Part shown: piece by piece, positions 41,407 through 49,014 of the stretch
Layout: the number at the start of each line of letters is the position of its first letter
Numbering within the stretch: the first letter of the stretch is position 1
Origin: Euzebya pacifica
GTDB taxonomy: Bacteria > Actinomycetota > Nitriliruptoria > Euzebyales > Euzebyaceae
Direction of reading: 5' to 3'
Length of the DNA stretch: 64,000 nt
Assembly: GCF_003344865.1 (NCBI RefSeq)
Contig: NZ_CP031165.1
Coordinates: 5,213,910-5,277,909, forward strand
Notes under the pieces: model-generated
Told to the model about the DNA's origin: nothing
Database searches by the model: none
What the model saw: the letters and a program-made list of their open reading frames with translations, nothing else
Made by a program: the position numbers and the translations under genes

Positions 41407-41426
41407 TTGTCCACAGGTGTGGACGA
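41407..41426. promoter_or_regulatory. DnaA-box-like inverted pair
   Basis: TTGTCCACA (41407-41415), identical to the actinobacterial DnaA box, is followed after two bases by TGTGGACGA (41418-41426), a one-mismatch box on the other strand. The pair lies in the 175-base gap between ccdA and resB. There are no dnaA/dnaN genes nearby, so this is not obviously the origin. A DnaA-regulated promoter, titration site or another operator are all possible. Confidence 0.5.
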
Positions 41427-41462
41427 CCTTGTACGTCGGTCCCACGTCCGCTTGGGGGTGGG

Positions 41463-42278
41463 TCAGATGGGGGGTTCGAAGCCGCTGATGAACGGCCGCG
41501 TCCACTCGATGAACCGGTCCCACAGTCCCGTGGCGATGGCCAGCCCGACAAGGGCCAGCATGACGCCGCCGCCGATCTGCAGCCGTCCGGCGTTGCGCCG
41601 CAGGAAGCCCAGTACCCGGCCCAGGCGGTTGAAGAGCAGGCCGAACAGGATGAAGGGGAGTCCCAGCCCGACCGCGTACACGAACGCCAGGACACCGCCG
41701 CGGACCGACGATCCACCGCCGGAGGTCACGGAGAGCGTCAGGATGGCGGCCAGGGCGGGCCCGATGCACGGCGTCCAGCCCACGCCGAACACGAACCCGA
41801 GCGGCAGCGCCCCGAGGACACCCTTGTCGATGGCGTTGTCGGTGATGCGTGCCTCGCGGCGCAGGAAGTCGAACGGCAGCAGGCCGGTGAACGCGATGCC
41901 GAGCAGCATCACCATCAGCCCCAGGCCGATCTGCCACGGCCTCGTCGCAAGCGTGCGCGACAGCGACCCCGCGGTGAGGCCGAGCAGCGTGAAGGGGATG
42001 GCGAAGCCCAGCACGAACAGGAGGCCACCGCTGAGCACCCGCGCCCGCGCCGCCGCTCCACCGCCGCCTTCGCGGATGTCTGCCCCGGACAGGCCGGTCA
42101 TGTAGGCCAGGTAGCCGGGGACGAGCGGCACCACGCACGGCGAGGCGAAGGACACGATGCCGGCGATGAGCGCCACACCGGCCGCGACGAGCAGGTTCGC
42201 GTCGGTGATCGCCGACTGTGCCTGCTGGGCGATGTCACCGGCCTGGGCGAACACCAGCTGCGCTGGCATGGGGATCAT
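41463..42278 (-). CDS. ccdA: Thiol-disulfide transporter CcdA
   Basis: A 271-residue protein with six helices of the DsbD/CcdA family. It passes reducing equivalents from cytosolic thioredoxin across the membrane to keep apocytochrome cysteines reduced. The two redox cysteines are in [13 protein letters not shown] (C48) and [10 protein letters not shown] (C171), at the starts of helices 1 and 4. Its ATG overlaps the TGA of the thioredoxin-like lipoprotein gene (ATGA), its likely electron acceptor. An N-terminal signal-like stretch precedes helix 1. Confidence 0.92.
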   Translation of the reverse strand: MIPMPAQLVFAQAGDIAQQAQSAITDANLLVAAGVALIAGIVSFASPCVVPLVPGYLAYMTGLSGADIREGGGGAAARARVLSGGLLFVLGFAIPFTLLGLTAGSLSRTLATRPWQIGLGLMVMLLGIAFTGLLPFDFLRREARITDNAIDKGVLGALPLGFVFGVGWTPCIGPALAAILTLSVTSGGGSSVRGGVLAFVYAVGLGLPFILFGLLFNRLGRVLGFLRRNAGRLQIGGGVMLALVGLAIATGLWDRFIEWTRPFISGFEPPI

Positions 42279-42847
42279 CCGGTCTCCGAGGAGAGCTGGT
42301 CGAGGAAGGGGACGAGGTCAGCCATGGTCACCGCTCCGAACAACCGGATGGCCACACGGTGTTCCCGATCGAGCAGGATCGTCGACGGCAGGGCCTCGGG
42401 GGCGATGCCCCCGAAGGCCCCAGCGATGATGGAGCCCTCGTCGAACCAGGACGGGTACGTCACGCCCTGGTCGCGTTCGAAGGACCTGGCGTTGACGATC
42501 GAGTCCTGCACGTTGACCCCGACGATGTGCAGGTCATCGCGGGTGGAGTCGAGCTCGACCAGCTCGGGGATCTCCCTCGCGCACGGTCCGCACCAGGACG
42601 CCCAGAAGTTGACCAGCGTCGGTGTGCCGACGAGGGCGTCGAGGCAGAGCTCCTCGTCCGCGGTCGTGGTCCCGCACACGTCCGGTGCAGGCTCGCGGTC
42701 CGCGGGGTCGATCAGCTCGAGGGAGCCGATGAACGTGCTGCCGGCACCGGCCTCGTTCTCGGAGATGCCCAGCGTGCAGGCGGAGCCGAAAACGGCGAAC
42801 GCCAGCAGCAGCGCTGCCGACGTTCGCGTGAACGCGTGACGGATCAC
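42275..42847 (-). CDS. ResA/TlpA-like thioredoxin lipoprotein
   Basis: A 190-residue membrane-attached thioredoxin. The N-terminal signal ends in a possible lipobox (GSAC, Cys24). The redox motif is FWASWCGPC (C86, C89), with the cis-proline in ALPSTILLD. In system II maturation a ResA-type protein reduces the CxxCH disulfide. It is coupled to ccdA downstream (ATGA) and to the membrane protein gene upstream (GTGA), so it is made together with them. An extra cysteine pair (C58, C68) precedes the fold. Confidence 0.85.
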   Translation of the reverse strand: MIRHAFTRTSAALLLAFAVFGSACTLGISENEAGAGSTFIGSLELIDPADREPAPDVCGTTTADEELCLDALVGTPTLVNFWASWCGPCAREIPELVELDSTRDDLHIVGVNVQDSIVNARSFERDQGVTYPSWFDEGSIIAGAFGGIAPEALPSTILLDREHRVAIRLFGAVTMADLVPFLDQLSSETG

Positions 42848-43683
42848 GCCGAAACGGTCGCCTTCTCCTCGACCTCGACGGACTCCTCGGCCTCGGCCAT
42901 CTGCTCGCGGGTCGTGCGGCTCTCGTCACGGGCCAGCAGGACCATGTGGAGGCCGAAGAGCAGCGCGGTTCCGCCCAGCATGAGGTAGCTGGGGAAGGCG
43001 GGGGCGCCGGCGTCGAAGAACGCGAAGAGGGTGATGTCCTCACCGCGGGCGTCTGAGCCCTCGGGCGCGATGGCCCCGACCTCTTCACAGCCAGCGGGCA
43101 GGTTGCCGTCGTTGTCCATCTGGCAGGTGTCGGCGTACGTCACCGCGATGATCGGACGATCGTTGTCCGACGTCGCGTACTGGACCTCGACGGGCTCCTC
43201 CAAGCCGGTCAGCAGGGAGGTGTAGGGCTCCGACAGGCCGGCGAAGACGTTGCCGATCTCGGAGATGCCGTCCTCGAGGAGGTCCTCCTCGATCGTGGGC
43301 TCGTCCTGGAAGCCGTCGGGGTACCCGGCGATGACGCTGTACGGCGAACCCTCCTCGGTCACGGCCAGCGCGTCCTGGGCCAGCGGGACCCAGATCGGCA
43401 GGTACTCGTCGAGTTCCTGTCCGGGCAGGTTCTGCGGGCCGGTGAACGCGGGGGTGCCCGGGGCGCCGAAGGTCCAGAACAGGGCGAAGAGAAAGATCGA
43501 GCCCCAGAGGGTGACCGACATCACCAGGTACCCAAGGCGCGTGCCCAGGTTGGACCGCAGCAGCATGAAGATCGGGCCGACGAACAGCAGGATGCCCAGG
43601 GGCACCGCGAGCTTGGCCCAGGGGCTGTCGGCCGGGATGCCGCCCTCGGTGGCGAGGACGATCAGGGAGGTGAGAGTGCTCAT
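42844..43683 (-). CDS. Membrane protein of unknown function next to complex III
   Basis: A 279-residue protein. Two helices near the N-terminus (about 25-47 and 50-72) are followed by an acidic extracytoplasmic domain of about 150 residues with two cysteines (DTCQMDNDGNLPAGCEE). A third helix (YLMLGGTALLFGLHMVLLA) and a short charged tail end it. I do not recognise the family. It begins 6 bases after the diheme cytochrome gene and overlaps the thioredoxin gene, so it probably works in complex III assembly or function. Confidence 0.75.
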   Translation of the reverse strand: MSTLTSLIVLATEGGIPADSPWAKLAVPLGILLFVGPIFMLLRSNLGTRLGYLVMSVTLWGSIFLFALFWTFGAPGTPAFTGPQNLPGQELDEYLPIWVPLAQDALAVTEEGSPYSVIAGYPDGFQDEPTIEEDLLEDGISEIGNVFAGLSEPYTSLLTGLEEPVEVQYATSDNDRPIIAVTYADTCQMDNDGNLPAGCEEVGAIAPEGSDARGEDITLFAFFDAGAPAFPSYLMLGGTALLFGLHMVLLARDESRTTREQMAEAEESVEVEEKATVSA

Positions 43684-43689
43684 CGGGGC

Positions 43690-44709
43690 CTAGACCTCGG
43701 TGGAGTCGGAGTCGGAGTCGGCCTCGGCGTCTGCCTCGGCCTCGTCGCCTGCGGGCTGCTCGACGGGTTCGCCGACGCCGGGGGTCTGGTACTGCAGGGC
43801 GTCGTCGGGGAGCGTGCTCGGCTGCGCCTCGTGCAGGTAGTCGATGATGCGCGACAGCGCGTCGTCGTCGAACCGGGAGTCGGGGTACATGTAGGCCTCC
43901 TGCCACGGCGGCATGATGTTGCCGGGCTGGATGGAGATGCCGTTCTGCAGGATCCCGAGGATGGTCTCGTCGCTGTGCCGATCGGTCACGCCGATCAGGG
44001 ACGGGCCGACGATGCCCTGCAGCTCGGTGCCGTGGCAGCGCGCGCAGTTCTGCTGGTAGAGGTCCTCGCCGGAGACCGCCTCGCCGGTCTCGGCGTTGAC
44101 CGCCGGGCTGGCTTCGGTGGCGTCGCCCTCCTGGTTGACCAGCAGCCAGTCGGTGATGGCCTCGATCTGGAAGTCCGTCATCGGGCCGCCGTAGTTGGTG
44201 CCCCACGTCGGCATCGGGGTCCCCGGACGGCCGCGGTGCAGCGTCGTCTCGATGTGGTCCCGGATGTCGGTGACGACGCGGCTGTCCTCGTACCGGCTGA
44301 CGATGTTCAGCAGGTTCGGGGCCGGCCAGGCGTCGGAGCCGTAGGGCGACAGGGCCGCACCACCACGGGCGTCGGCGCCGTGGCACTCGGTGCAGTTGGC
44401 CGCGTACAGCGCCTCACCCGAGGAGTAGTCGCGGGCGAACAGGCCCTCCTGCTTGTCCTGCGCGCGGATGGGCTCCCGCAGCCAGTACGCCGGCAGGAAG
44501 ATGGCGAAGAAGAGCGTCAGCACGACGCCCCACGTCATCAACCGCTCGAGGTGATTGCCCTCGAGCTCGTCGTCGGCGTACATCGGCCGCATGGCCGGCG
44601 GAATGGCGCTGGACAGCTTGCGCCGGGCGTTGCCCGATGCCAGCAGCAGCACGAGGGTGATCCCGGCGCCGATGGCCAGGATCACGATTGCGATCGAAAC
44701 AGTGCTCAC
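43690..44709 (-). CDS. Membrane-bound diheme cytochrome c of complex III
   Basis: A 339-residue protein with two membrane helices (about 5-25 and 57-77) and two class I cytochrome c domains outside. Heme sites are CTECH (106-110) and CARCH (222-226), with likely axial methionines in TPMPTWG (M166) and NIMPPWQ (M266). The C-terminus is very acidic. It takes electrons from the Rieske protein and passes them to an oxidase or soluble cytochrome, as QcrC does in mycobacteria. The order after the Rieske gene and the GAGGTAA ribosome binding site before GTG 44709 support the start. Confidence 0.9.
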   Translation of the reverse strand: MSTVSIAIVILAIGAGITLVLLLASGNARRKLSSAIPPAMRPMYADDELEGNHLERLMTWGVVLTLFFAIFLPAYWLREPIRAQDKQEGLFARDYSSGEALYAANCTECHGADARGGAALSPYGSDAWPAPNLLNIVSRYEDSRVVTDIRDHIETTLHRGRPGTPMPTWGTNYGGPMTDFQIEAITDWLLVNQEGDATEASPAVNAETGEAVSGEDLYQQNCARCHGTELQGIVGPSLIGVTDRHSDETILGILQNGISIQPGNIMPPWQEAYMYPDSRFDDDALSRIIDYLHEAQPSTLPDDALQYQTPGVGEPVEQPAGDEAEADAEADSDSDSTEV

Positions 44710-44760
44710 GCGTGGTTACCTCGAGGGTCTCGCAGATGCGACGCGAACGGCGGGCGTTGG

Positions 44761-45546
44761 CTAGCCGTTGCAGTTCGGCCCGGCGGCGGGTTCGCCGAGG
44801 GCCTGGGTGGTGCGGGTCGGGCCGGTGACGACCTGGCCGGTGTTGACGAAGATGTTGCCGTCACGCACCTCGGTCGGGAAACGGTCCAGGCCGCGGGGGG
44901 CCGGTCCGAACTGGTACTCGCCCCAGCGGTTGTAGCGCGACCCGTGGCAGGGGCACTCGAACCACTTGGAGGTCTCGCACCACGGGACACGACAGCCCAG
45001 GTGGACACACTTCTGGTAGATCGCCATGGCGGGCGACTCGCCGTTGAGCTCGGCGTAGACGCCGTCGCTGTCCTTGGAGGCGTCGTAGGCGACCATGTAG
45101 AGGCGACCGGCCGGGTACTCCAGGCGGCCACCACCATCGGCGATCTGGCCGAGGACGGTGTCGACGCTGCCCAGGTTGATGACGGCACCGAAGCCGCCGC
45201 CCAGGCGTGGCCAGATGAAGCCGAGGGCAGACAGGCCGAAGGCACCGGCGACGCCACCCCACGACGCCAGCCAGGCGTTGCGGAGGAACTGGCGACGGTC
45301 GGGACCGGTCGGCTTCTTGCGCTTCGGCTTCGCCGGCGCGCTGCCACCGCCACCGTCGGCCGCGGAGGCCATCAGGGCGATACCGATCCCGCAGTCGGGG
45401 TCGGCGAGGCCGGGCGTGACCTCACGGGTCCGCTGCGGTGTGGCGGCGAGTTCCGCGGCCATGGACTGCAGGATCGGGCGGAGCCACCAGAAGGCGAGGG
45501 CCAGGAGGCCGGCGACGGTGGCGAGGAGGAGAAGAGGAAGAGACAT
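44761..45546 (-). CDS. Rieske iron-sulfur protein of complex III
   Basis: A 261-residue protein with a helix at the very N-terminus and a second one after a twin-arginine-like DRRQFLRNAW. The Rieske fold outside the membrane carries KCVHLGCRVPW and CPCHGSRYN, the Cys-His ligands of the 2Fe-2S cluster. The last residues, GPNCNG, add a lone cysteine. ATG 45546 is chosen because AGGTGA lies 5 bases upstream across the previous stop; a GTG at 45555 is the alternative. It oxidises quinol at the Qo site of the split cytochrome b. Confidence 0.92.
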   Translation of the reverse strand: MSLPLLLLATVAGLLALAFWWLRPILQSMAAELAATPQRTREVTPGLADPDCGIGIALMASAADGGGGSAPAKPKRKKPTGPDRRQFLRNAWLASWGGVAGAFGLSALGFIWPRLGGGFGAVINLGSVDTVLGQIADGGGRLEYPAGRLYMVAYDASKDSDGVYAELNGESPAMAIYQKCVHLGCRVPWCETSKWFECPCHGSRYNRWGEYQFGPAPRGLDRFPTEVRDGNIFVNTGQVVTGPTRTTQALGEPAAGPNCNG

Positions 45547-45555
45547 CACAGTCAC

Positions 45556-46407
45556 CTAGATCTCGAAGAACAGGCCGTCGACCCAGGGCCACACCCAGTT
45601 GAAGCCCGGACCGCGGAAGAAGGAACCGATCAGGGTCAGGAGCGCAGACGCGCCGAGGAACATGCTCATGAGCACGTAGGCGAACTTGCGGTTCTCCGGC
45701 TTGACCGAAGGGTTCTTGTCCAGGTAGGGAATCGCCATCAGGCCCATGAGGCCGACGATGCCCGGCACGGTCACACCCGCGATCATCGGGTGGAAGTACC
45801 GCAGGAGCTCCTGCAGGCCGAGGAAGTACCAGGGCGCCTTGGACGGGTTGGGGGTCTGGTTCTGGTTGGCCAGCTCGCGCAGCGGGAACGCCGGCGTGAT
45901 GGACAGCAGCAGGATGAAGGCCGTCACGGCCAGCAGGCAGACCAGCTCGGAGGACAGCAGGTGCGGCCAGGTGTAGACCTTGTCCTCCTGCTTGCCCTTG
46001 ATCTGCTGGATGCCCGACGGGGGAACCATCGCGAGCAGGCGGTGGGTGTGCTTCTGCCCGGCCAGCTTGGCCTCGGGCGTCTGCAGGTCAGCGACCTTGC
46101 CCGACTTCGCCGACAGGGCCTCGGCCACGCGCTTCTGGCGTTCCTCGGCGCTCATCATGCCGGTGGGGGCACCGGCCTCGGCCACGGCGGTTGCGGCAGC
46201 GCCGCCACCTCCACCGCCGCCGCCACCGGCGGCAGCAGCCTTGGCCTTCTGCTCCTCGAACGACTTCGGGCCGAGCGTCTCGCCAGCGGCCTTCTTCTGG
46301 GCCCGGACGAACGCTGCCTTGGCCTTGGCACGAGCGATGCGCTCGCTCTTGCCCTCGGCGATCAGCTTGTCGTAAACGGCCTGGTCGATCTCGACTGATT
46401 CAGACAT
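45556..46407 (-). CDS. Cytochrome b C-terminal subunit (subunit IV-like)
   Basis: A 283-residue protein with three helices corresponding to the C-terminal half of cytochrome b (PetD/subunit IV). The Qo region reads TPNPSKAPWYFLGLQELL, where APWY replaces the common PEWY. The end FFRGPGFNWVWPW is typical of separate subunit IV proteins. A long basic, Ala/Lys-rich N-terminal extension (1-130) contains a run of nine glycines and is unusual. It is separated by 9 bases from the b6-like gene, which supplies the heme-binding half. Confidence 0.92.
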   Translation of the reverse strand: MSESVEIDQAVYDKLIAEGKSERIARAKAKAAFVRAQKKAAGETLGPKSFEEQKAKAAAAGGGGGGGGGAAATAVAEAGAPTGMMSAEERQKRVAEALSAKSGKVADLQTPEAKLAGQKHTHRLLAMVPPSGIQQIKGKQEDKVYTWPHLLSSELVCLLAVTAFILLLSITPAFPLRELANQNQTPNPSKAPWYFLGLQELLRYFHPMIAGVTVPGIVGLMGLMAIPYLDKNPSVKPENRKFAYVLMSMFLGASALLTLIGSFFRGPGFNWVWPWVDGLFFEI

Positions 46408-46416
46408 CAGTGCCTC

Positions 46417-47199
46417 CTACAGCGGACCGGAGATGCCGCCGTCCTTGCGGATCCGCCAGAAGTGGACCGCCAGGAACAGCGTGGTGACGAACGGGAGGGC
46501 AAGGACGTGCAGCACGTAGAAGCGCAGCAGCGTCTCGGGGCCGACCTCGACCCCGCCCAGCAGGACGAACTGGACCTGCTGGCCGAAGACCGGGGTGAAT
46601 CCAGCCATCTGCGAGCCCACGGACACGGCCCAGATCGCCAGCTGGTCCCACGGCAGCAGGTAGCCGGTGAAGGCCAGCAGCAGCGTGAGGAGCAGCAGGA
46701 TGACGCCGACGACCCAGTTGAACTCGCGCGGGGGCTTGTAGGCGCCGTGGTAGAAGACCCGCGCCATGTGCAGGAACACCGTCAGCACCATCAGGTGGGC
46801 CGACCACCGGTGGATGTTGCGTACCAGGTCGCCGAACTGGACCTGGGAGATGATCCGCTGCATGTCGGCGTAGGCGAGCTCCTGACCGGGACCCGCGGCG
46901 GGCCGGTAGAAGAACATCAGGAAGATGCCGGTGATGGTCAGCAGGATGAACAGGAAGAAGCTGGTACCGCCGAGGCAGTACGTGTAGGTCAGCTTCAGAC
47001 CATGCCGCTTCACCTTCACGGGGTGCAGGTGGTACAGGATGTTGTTCATCGCGGCGAGGGCGCGGTCGCGCGACGTGTCGCGGTAGCCCTTGCGGTAGAT
47101 GGAGCCCGGCCGGAAGATCGACTTCCAGACGACGTTGTCCTGAACCTGCTTCTTCAGCTCGTCCGGCTTCGGCGGCTTGGGGATGGAGAGACGTGACAC
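46417..47199 (-). CDS. Cytochrome b6-like subunit of complex III
   Basis: A 260-residue protein with four helices. The heme ligands are H130/H144 (RNIHRWSAH...FLHMARVFY) and H231/H246 (RFYVLHVLALP...AVHFWRIRK). The 14/15 spacing is that of cytochrome b6, not of bc1. Cys75 in YTYCLGGTS matches the cysteine that binds the extra covalent heme in b6 and Bacillus QcrB. The C-terminus GGISGPL is also b6-like. An N-terminal cytosolic stretch of about 45 residues precedes helix 1. With the separate subunit IV, Rieske and diheme cytochrome genes it forms a b6f-type quinol oxidase module. Confidence 0.94.
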   Translation of the reverse strand: MSRLSIPKPPKPDELKKQVQDNVVWKSIFRPGSIYRKGYRDTSRDRALAAMNNILYHLHPVKVKRHGLKLTYTYCLGGTSFFLFILLTITGIFLMFFYRPAAGPGQELAYADMQRIISQVQFGDLVRNIHRWSAHLMVLTVFLHMARVFYHGAYKPPREFNWVVGVILLLLTLLLAFTGYLLPWDQLAIWAVSVGSQMAGFTPVFGQQVQFVLLGGVEVGPETLLRFYVLHVLALPFVTTLFLAVHFWRIRKDGGISGPL

Positions 47200-47248
47200 G
47201 AGGGGTGAACCTTTGCGTTACTTCGGGCTGTGCACGGGGTGGGGTGGC

Positions 47249-47593
47249 CTAGGACTCCACGCGCCCGAGCCAGAGCGCGTCGGAGGGGCACCGCTCCACG
47301 CAGATGGCGCAGCGGGTGCATTCGTTGTCGTCGATGATGAACGTCGCCGACGAGGACTGGGCGAGCGTCATGACCTCGGGGTTCTCGGCGTCGGTGATGA
47401 CGTCGGGCGCCAGCATCCAGATGCACTCCCAGGGACACACGTCCTCACAGGCACGGCACAGGATGCAGAGCTCGGGCGTCAGGCCGATGTGGCGCTTGGG
47501 CTTGACCCGCTCCTGCAGCCACGACGGGTCGACGGTCTCGATCCGGTAGTCGTCGTAGATCTCGGGGTGCAACCCCTGATCGGTGAGACCCAT
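47249..47593 (-). CDS. Two-cluster 4Fe-4S ferredoxin-like protein
   Basis: A 114-residue protein with two CxxCxxC motifs: CILCRACEDVCPWEC (C43, C46, C49, C53) and CTRCAICVERCP (C92, C95, C98, C102). These are consistent with two 4Fe-4S clusters. The 38-residue insertion between them and the N-terminal stretch are not in simple 8Fe ferredoxins and resemble electron-transfer subunits. No membrane helix. Its ATG shares an A with the stop of the preceding membrane protein gene (TAATG). The operon position before cytochrome b suggests a redox partner of complex III or quinone, which is inference. Confidence 0.85.
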   Translation of the reverse strand: MGLTDQGLHPEIYDDYRIETVDPSWLQERVKPKRHIGLTPELCILCRACEDVCPWECIWMLAPDVITDAENPEVMTLAQSSSATFIIDDNECTRCAICVERCPSDALWLGRVES

Positions 47594-48066
47594 TACTTGT
47601 AGCCCCCTGACTGTTCGCGGGCTTCTTCACCGTCGGCGAGGCCGCGGGGATAGCGCTTCTGGACGGCCAGGGCGATGGCGCCGAAGAGGCCCATGGCCAC
47701 GAAGGTCTCGACCATCACGATCGAGTCGCGGAACACCTGGTAGAAGTTGCTCATCACCACGAAGTCGCCGAAGGCGATCTGGCTGGGCACGATCTGGTCG
47801 GTGAGGGTGTCCTTGGAGCCGTCCAGGAAGTAGATCCATGCGGACGGGAGGATGCCGAAGGCCCACAGGGCCGCGATGAACGCCGCGCAGCAGCCGAGGG
47901 TCGCCGACACCCAGCCGTACTTGTCGCGCGTGCGCATGGCGCCGACGGTGAACGCCGCAGTCAGGGCGATGCTGCCGAGGGTGACGAACAGGCCCTGCCA
48001 CGTGTCACCGAACTGCCACAGCTCCCGCATCACGTCGGGGATCGTGGTGAAGAACTCCTGGATCAC
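47593..48066 (-). CDS. Membrane protein of unknown function heading the complex III cluster
   Basis: A 157-residue protein with three or four helices (WQGLFVTLGSIALTAAFTVGAM, GWVSATLGCCAAFIAALWAFGIL, DSIVMVETFVAMGLFGAIALAV) and a Gly/Glu-rich end. No cofactor motif is visible except a CC pair in helix 2. Starts with GTG 48066. It precedes and overlaps the ferredoxin gene, making the two the first products of the respiratory unit. I do not recognise the family. Confidence 0.75.
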   Translation of the reverse strand: MIQEFFTTIPDVMRELWQFGDTWQGLFVTLGSIALTAAFTVGAMRTRDKYGWVSATLGCCAAFIAALWAFGILPSAWIYFLDGSKDTLTDQIVPSQIAFGDFVVMSNFYQVFRDSIVMVETFVAMGLFGAIALAVQKRYPRGLADGEEAREQSGGYK

Positions 48067-48298
48067 GCCTGATCACTCACTTCGTCCACTTCGGTCAACC
48101 TTTCAACTGCCGGATGGCGGGAACACCGGGTCTCGATGCCGGCCTCGGGCGCTCTGGTCTCCATCCCGGCACGACATGCCTCGGATGGAGTGCTGATCCT
48201 ACCCGGACGGGCCCTCGGGCTGCGAACCGTGGAGCGCTCCGAGGTGCCATTGGTTGCCGTTCGGCACCCCGACGGTTGCCGTTCGGCACCCCGTTCGG
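48067..48298. other. Upstream region of the complex III cluster, with a tandem repeat
   Basis: 232 bases without a convincing gene. On the minus strand TTGACC at about 48090 could be the -35 of the cluster promoter, with an imperfect TGATCA about 17 bases further on. Near the other end GGTTGCCGTTCGGCACCCCG occurs twice (48252-48271 and 48274-48293), just after the stop of the thioredoxin-like gene. It may mark transcript termination or a repeat family. Confidence 0.4.
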
Positions 48299-48991
48299 CT
48301 AGATCTGCAGCTCCACGTCGAGGTGTTCGGCCAGCAGCTCGGCCATCGCCTCGATCGACAGCGGTCCCGTGTGGCGGTAGCGGATGTCGCCGTCGGGAGC
48401 GACGAAGAGGGTCGTCGGCATCCCGAACCCGTTGGTGGCGTTGAAGTACTCCCCGCGTGGGTCGCGCACGAGGTCGTAGGTGATGCCGAGGTCCGCCACG
48501 AACGGCGGGGCGAGCGCCGGGGAGTCCTGGGTGTTGATGCCGATCAGGCGGAACCGACCGTCGGCGGCCTCGTGGACCTCCTGGAAGTCGGGCATCTCCG
48601 CGACGCACGGGGCACACCAGGTGGCCCAGAAGTTGATGACGAGGGGCTCTGCGCCGAGCCACCCCTCGACGTCGACCGGGGTGTCGTCGGAGAACGCGCA
48701 CAGCTGGGCCGGCGGCAGTGCGTCGGGTTCGGACCGGGGCGTCAGGCTGTCGCCGTCGACCAGCGCCGGGTCGGCCTCGGCCGGGGCACCGCCGCAGGCA
48801 ACCGTCGGGCCGCCGTCGGACTCCCCGCCCCCGGAGGCCAGGGCGAAGGCTGCCACGCCGAGCGCCACCACCGCGGCCAGGCCGACGAGCAGCGTGCGGG
48901 ACCTGCCGCCGGACGGCGCACCCGCCGCAGCCTGCTCGGGGGCGGGGTCAGGGGTGGTCGGCAGCGATTCGGAACCGGGTGGCGTCGTCAC
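48299..48991 (-). CDS. TlpA/ResA-like thioredoxin with N-terminal membrane anchor
   Basis: A 230-residue protein. A proline/Ala-rich cytosolic start, one helix (TLLVGLAAVVALGVAAFALAS, about 33-53) and an extracytoplasmic thioredoxin domain with NFWATWCAPC (C126, C129) and cis-proline GMPTTLFVA. It has the extra CxxC-like region (VACGG...LCAF) also seen in its paralogue at 42275. Likely a second thiol reductase for cytochrome c or other exported proteins. TACCTT at 48999-49004 lies 7 bases before GTG 48991, suggesting its own leaderless start. Confidence 0.85.
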   Translation of the reverse strand: MTTPPGSESLPTTPDPAPEQAAAGAPSGGRSRTLLVGLAAVVALGVAAFALASGGGESDGGPTVACGGAPAEADPALVDGDSLTPRSEPDALPPAQLCAFSDDTPVDVEGWLGAEPLVINFWATWCAPCVAEMPDFQEVHEAADGRFRLIGINTQDSPALAPPFVADLGITYDLVRDPRGEYFNATNGFGMPTTLFVAPDGDIRYRHTGPLSIEAMAELLAEHLDVELQI

Positions 48992-49014
48992 GCCGCCCAA
49001 GGTAGTGCAGTGCC

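Noticed and set aside
41288-41462. Chromosome replication origin
   Set aside because: Only two DnaA-like boxes are present, with no dnaA, dnaN or gyrB genes and no AT-rich unwinding region.
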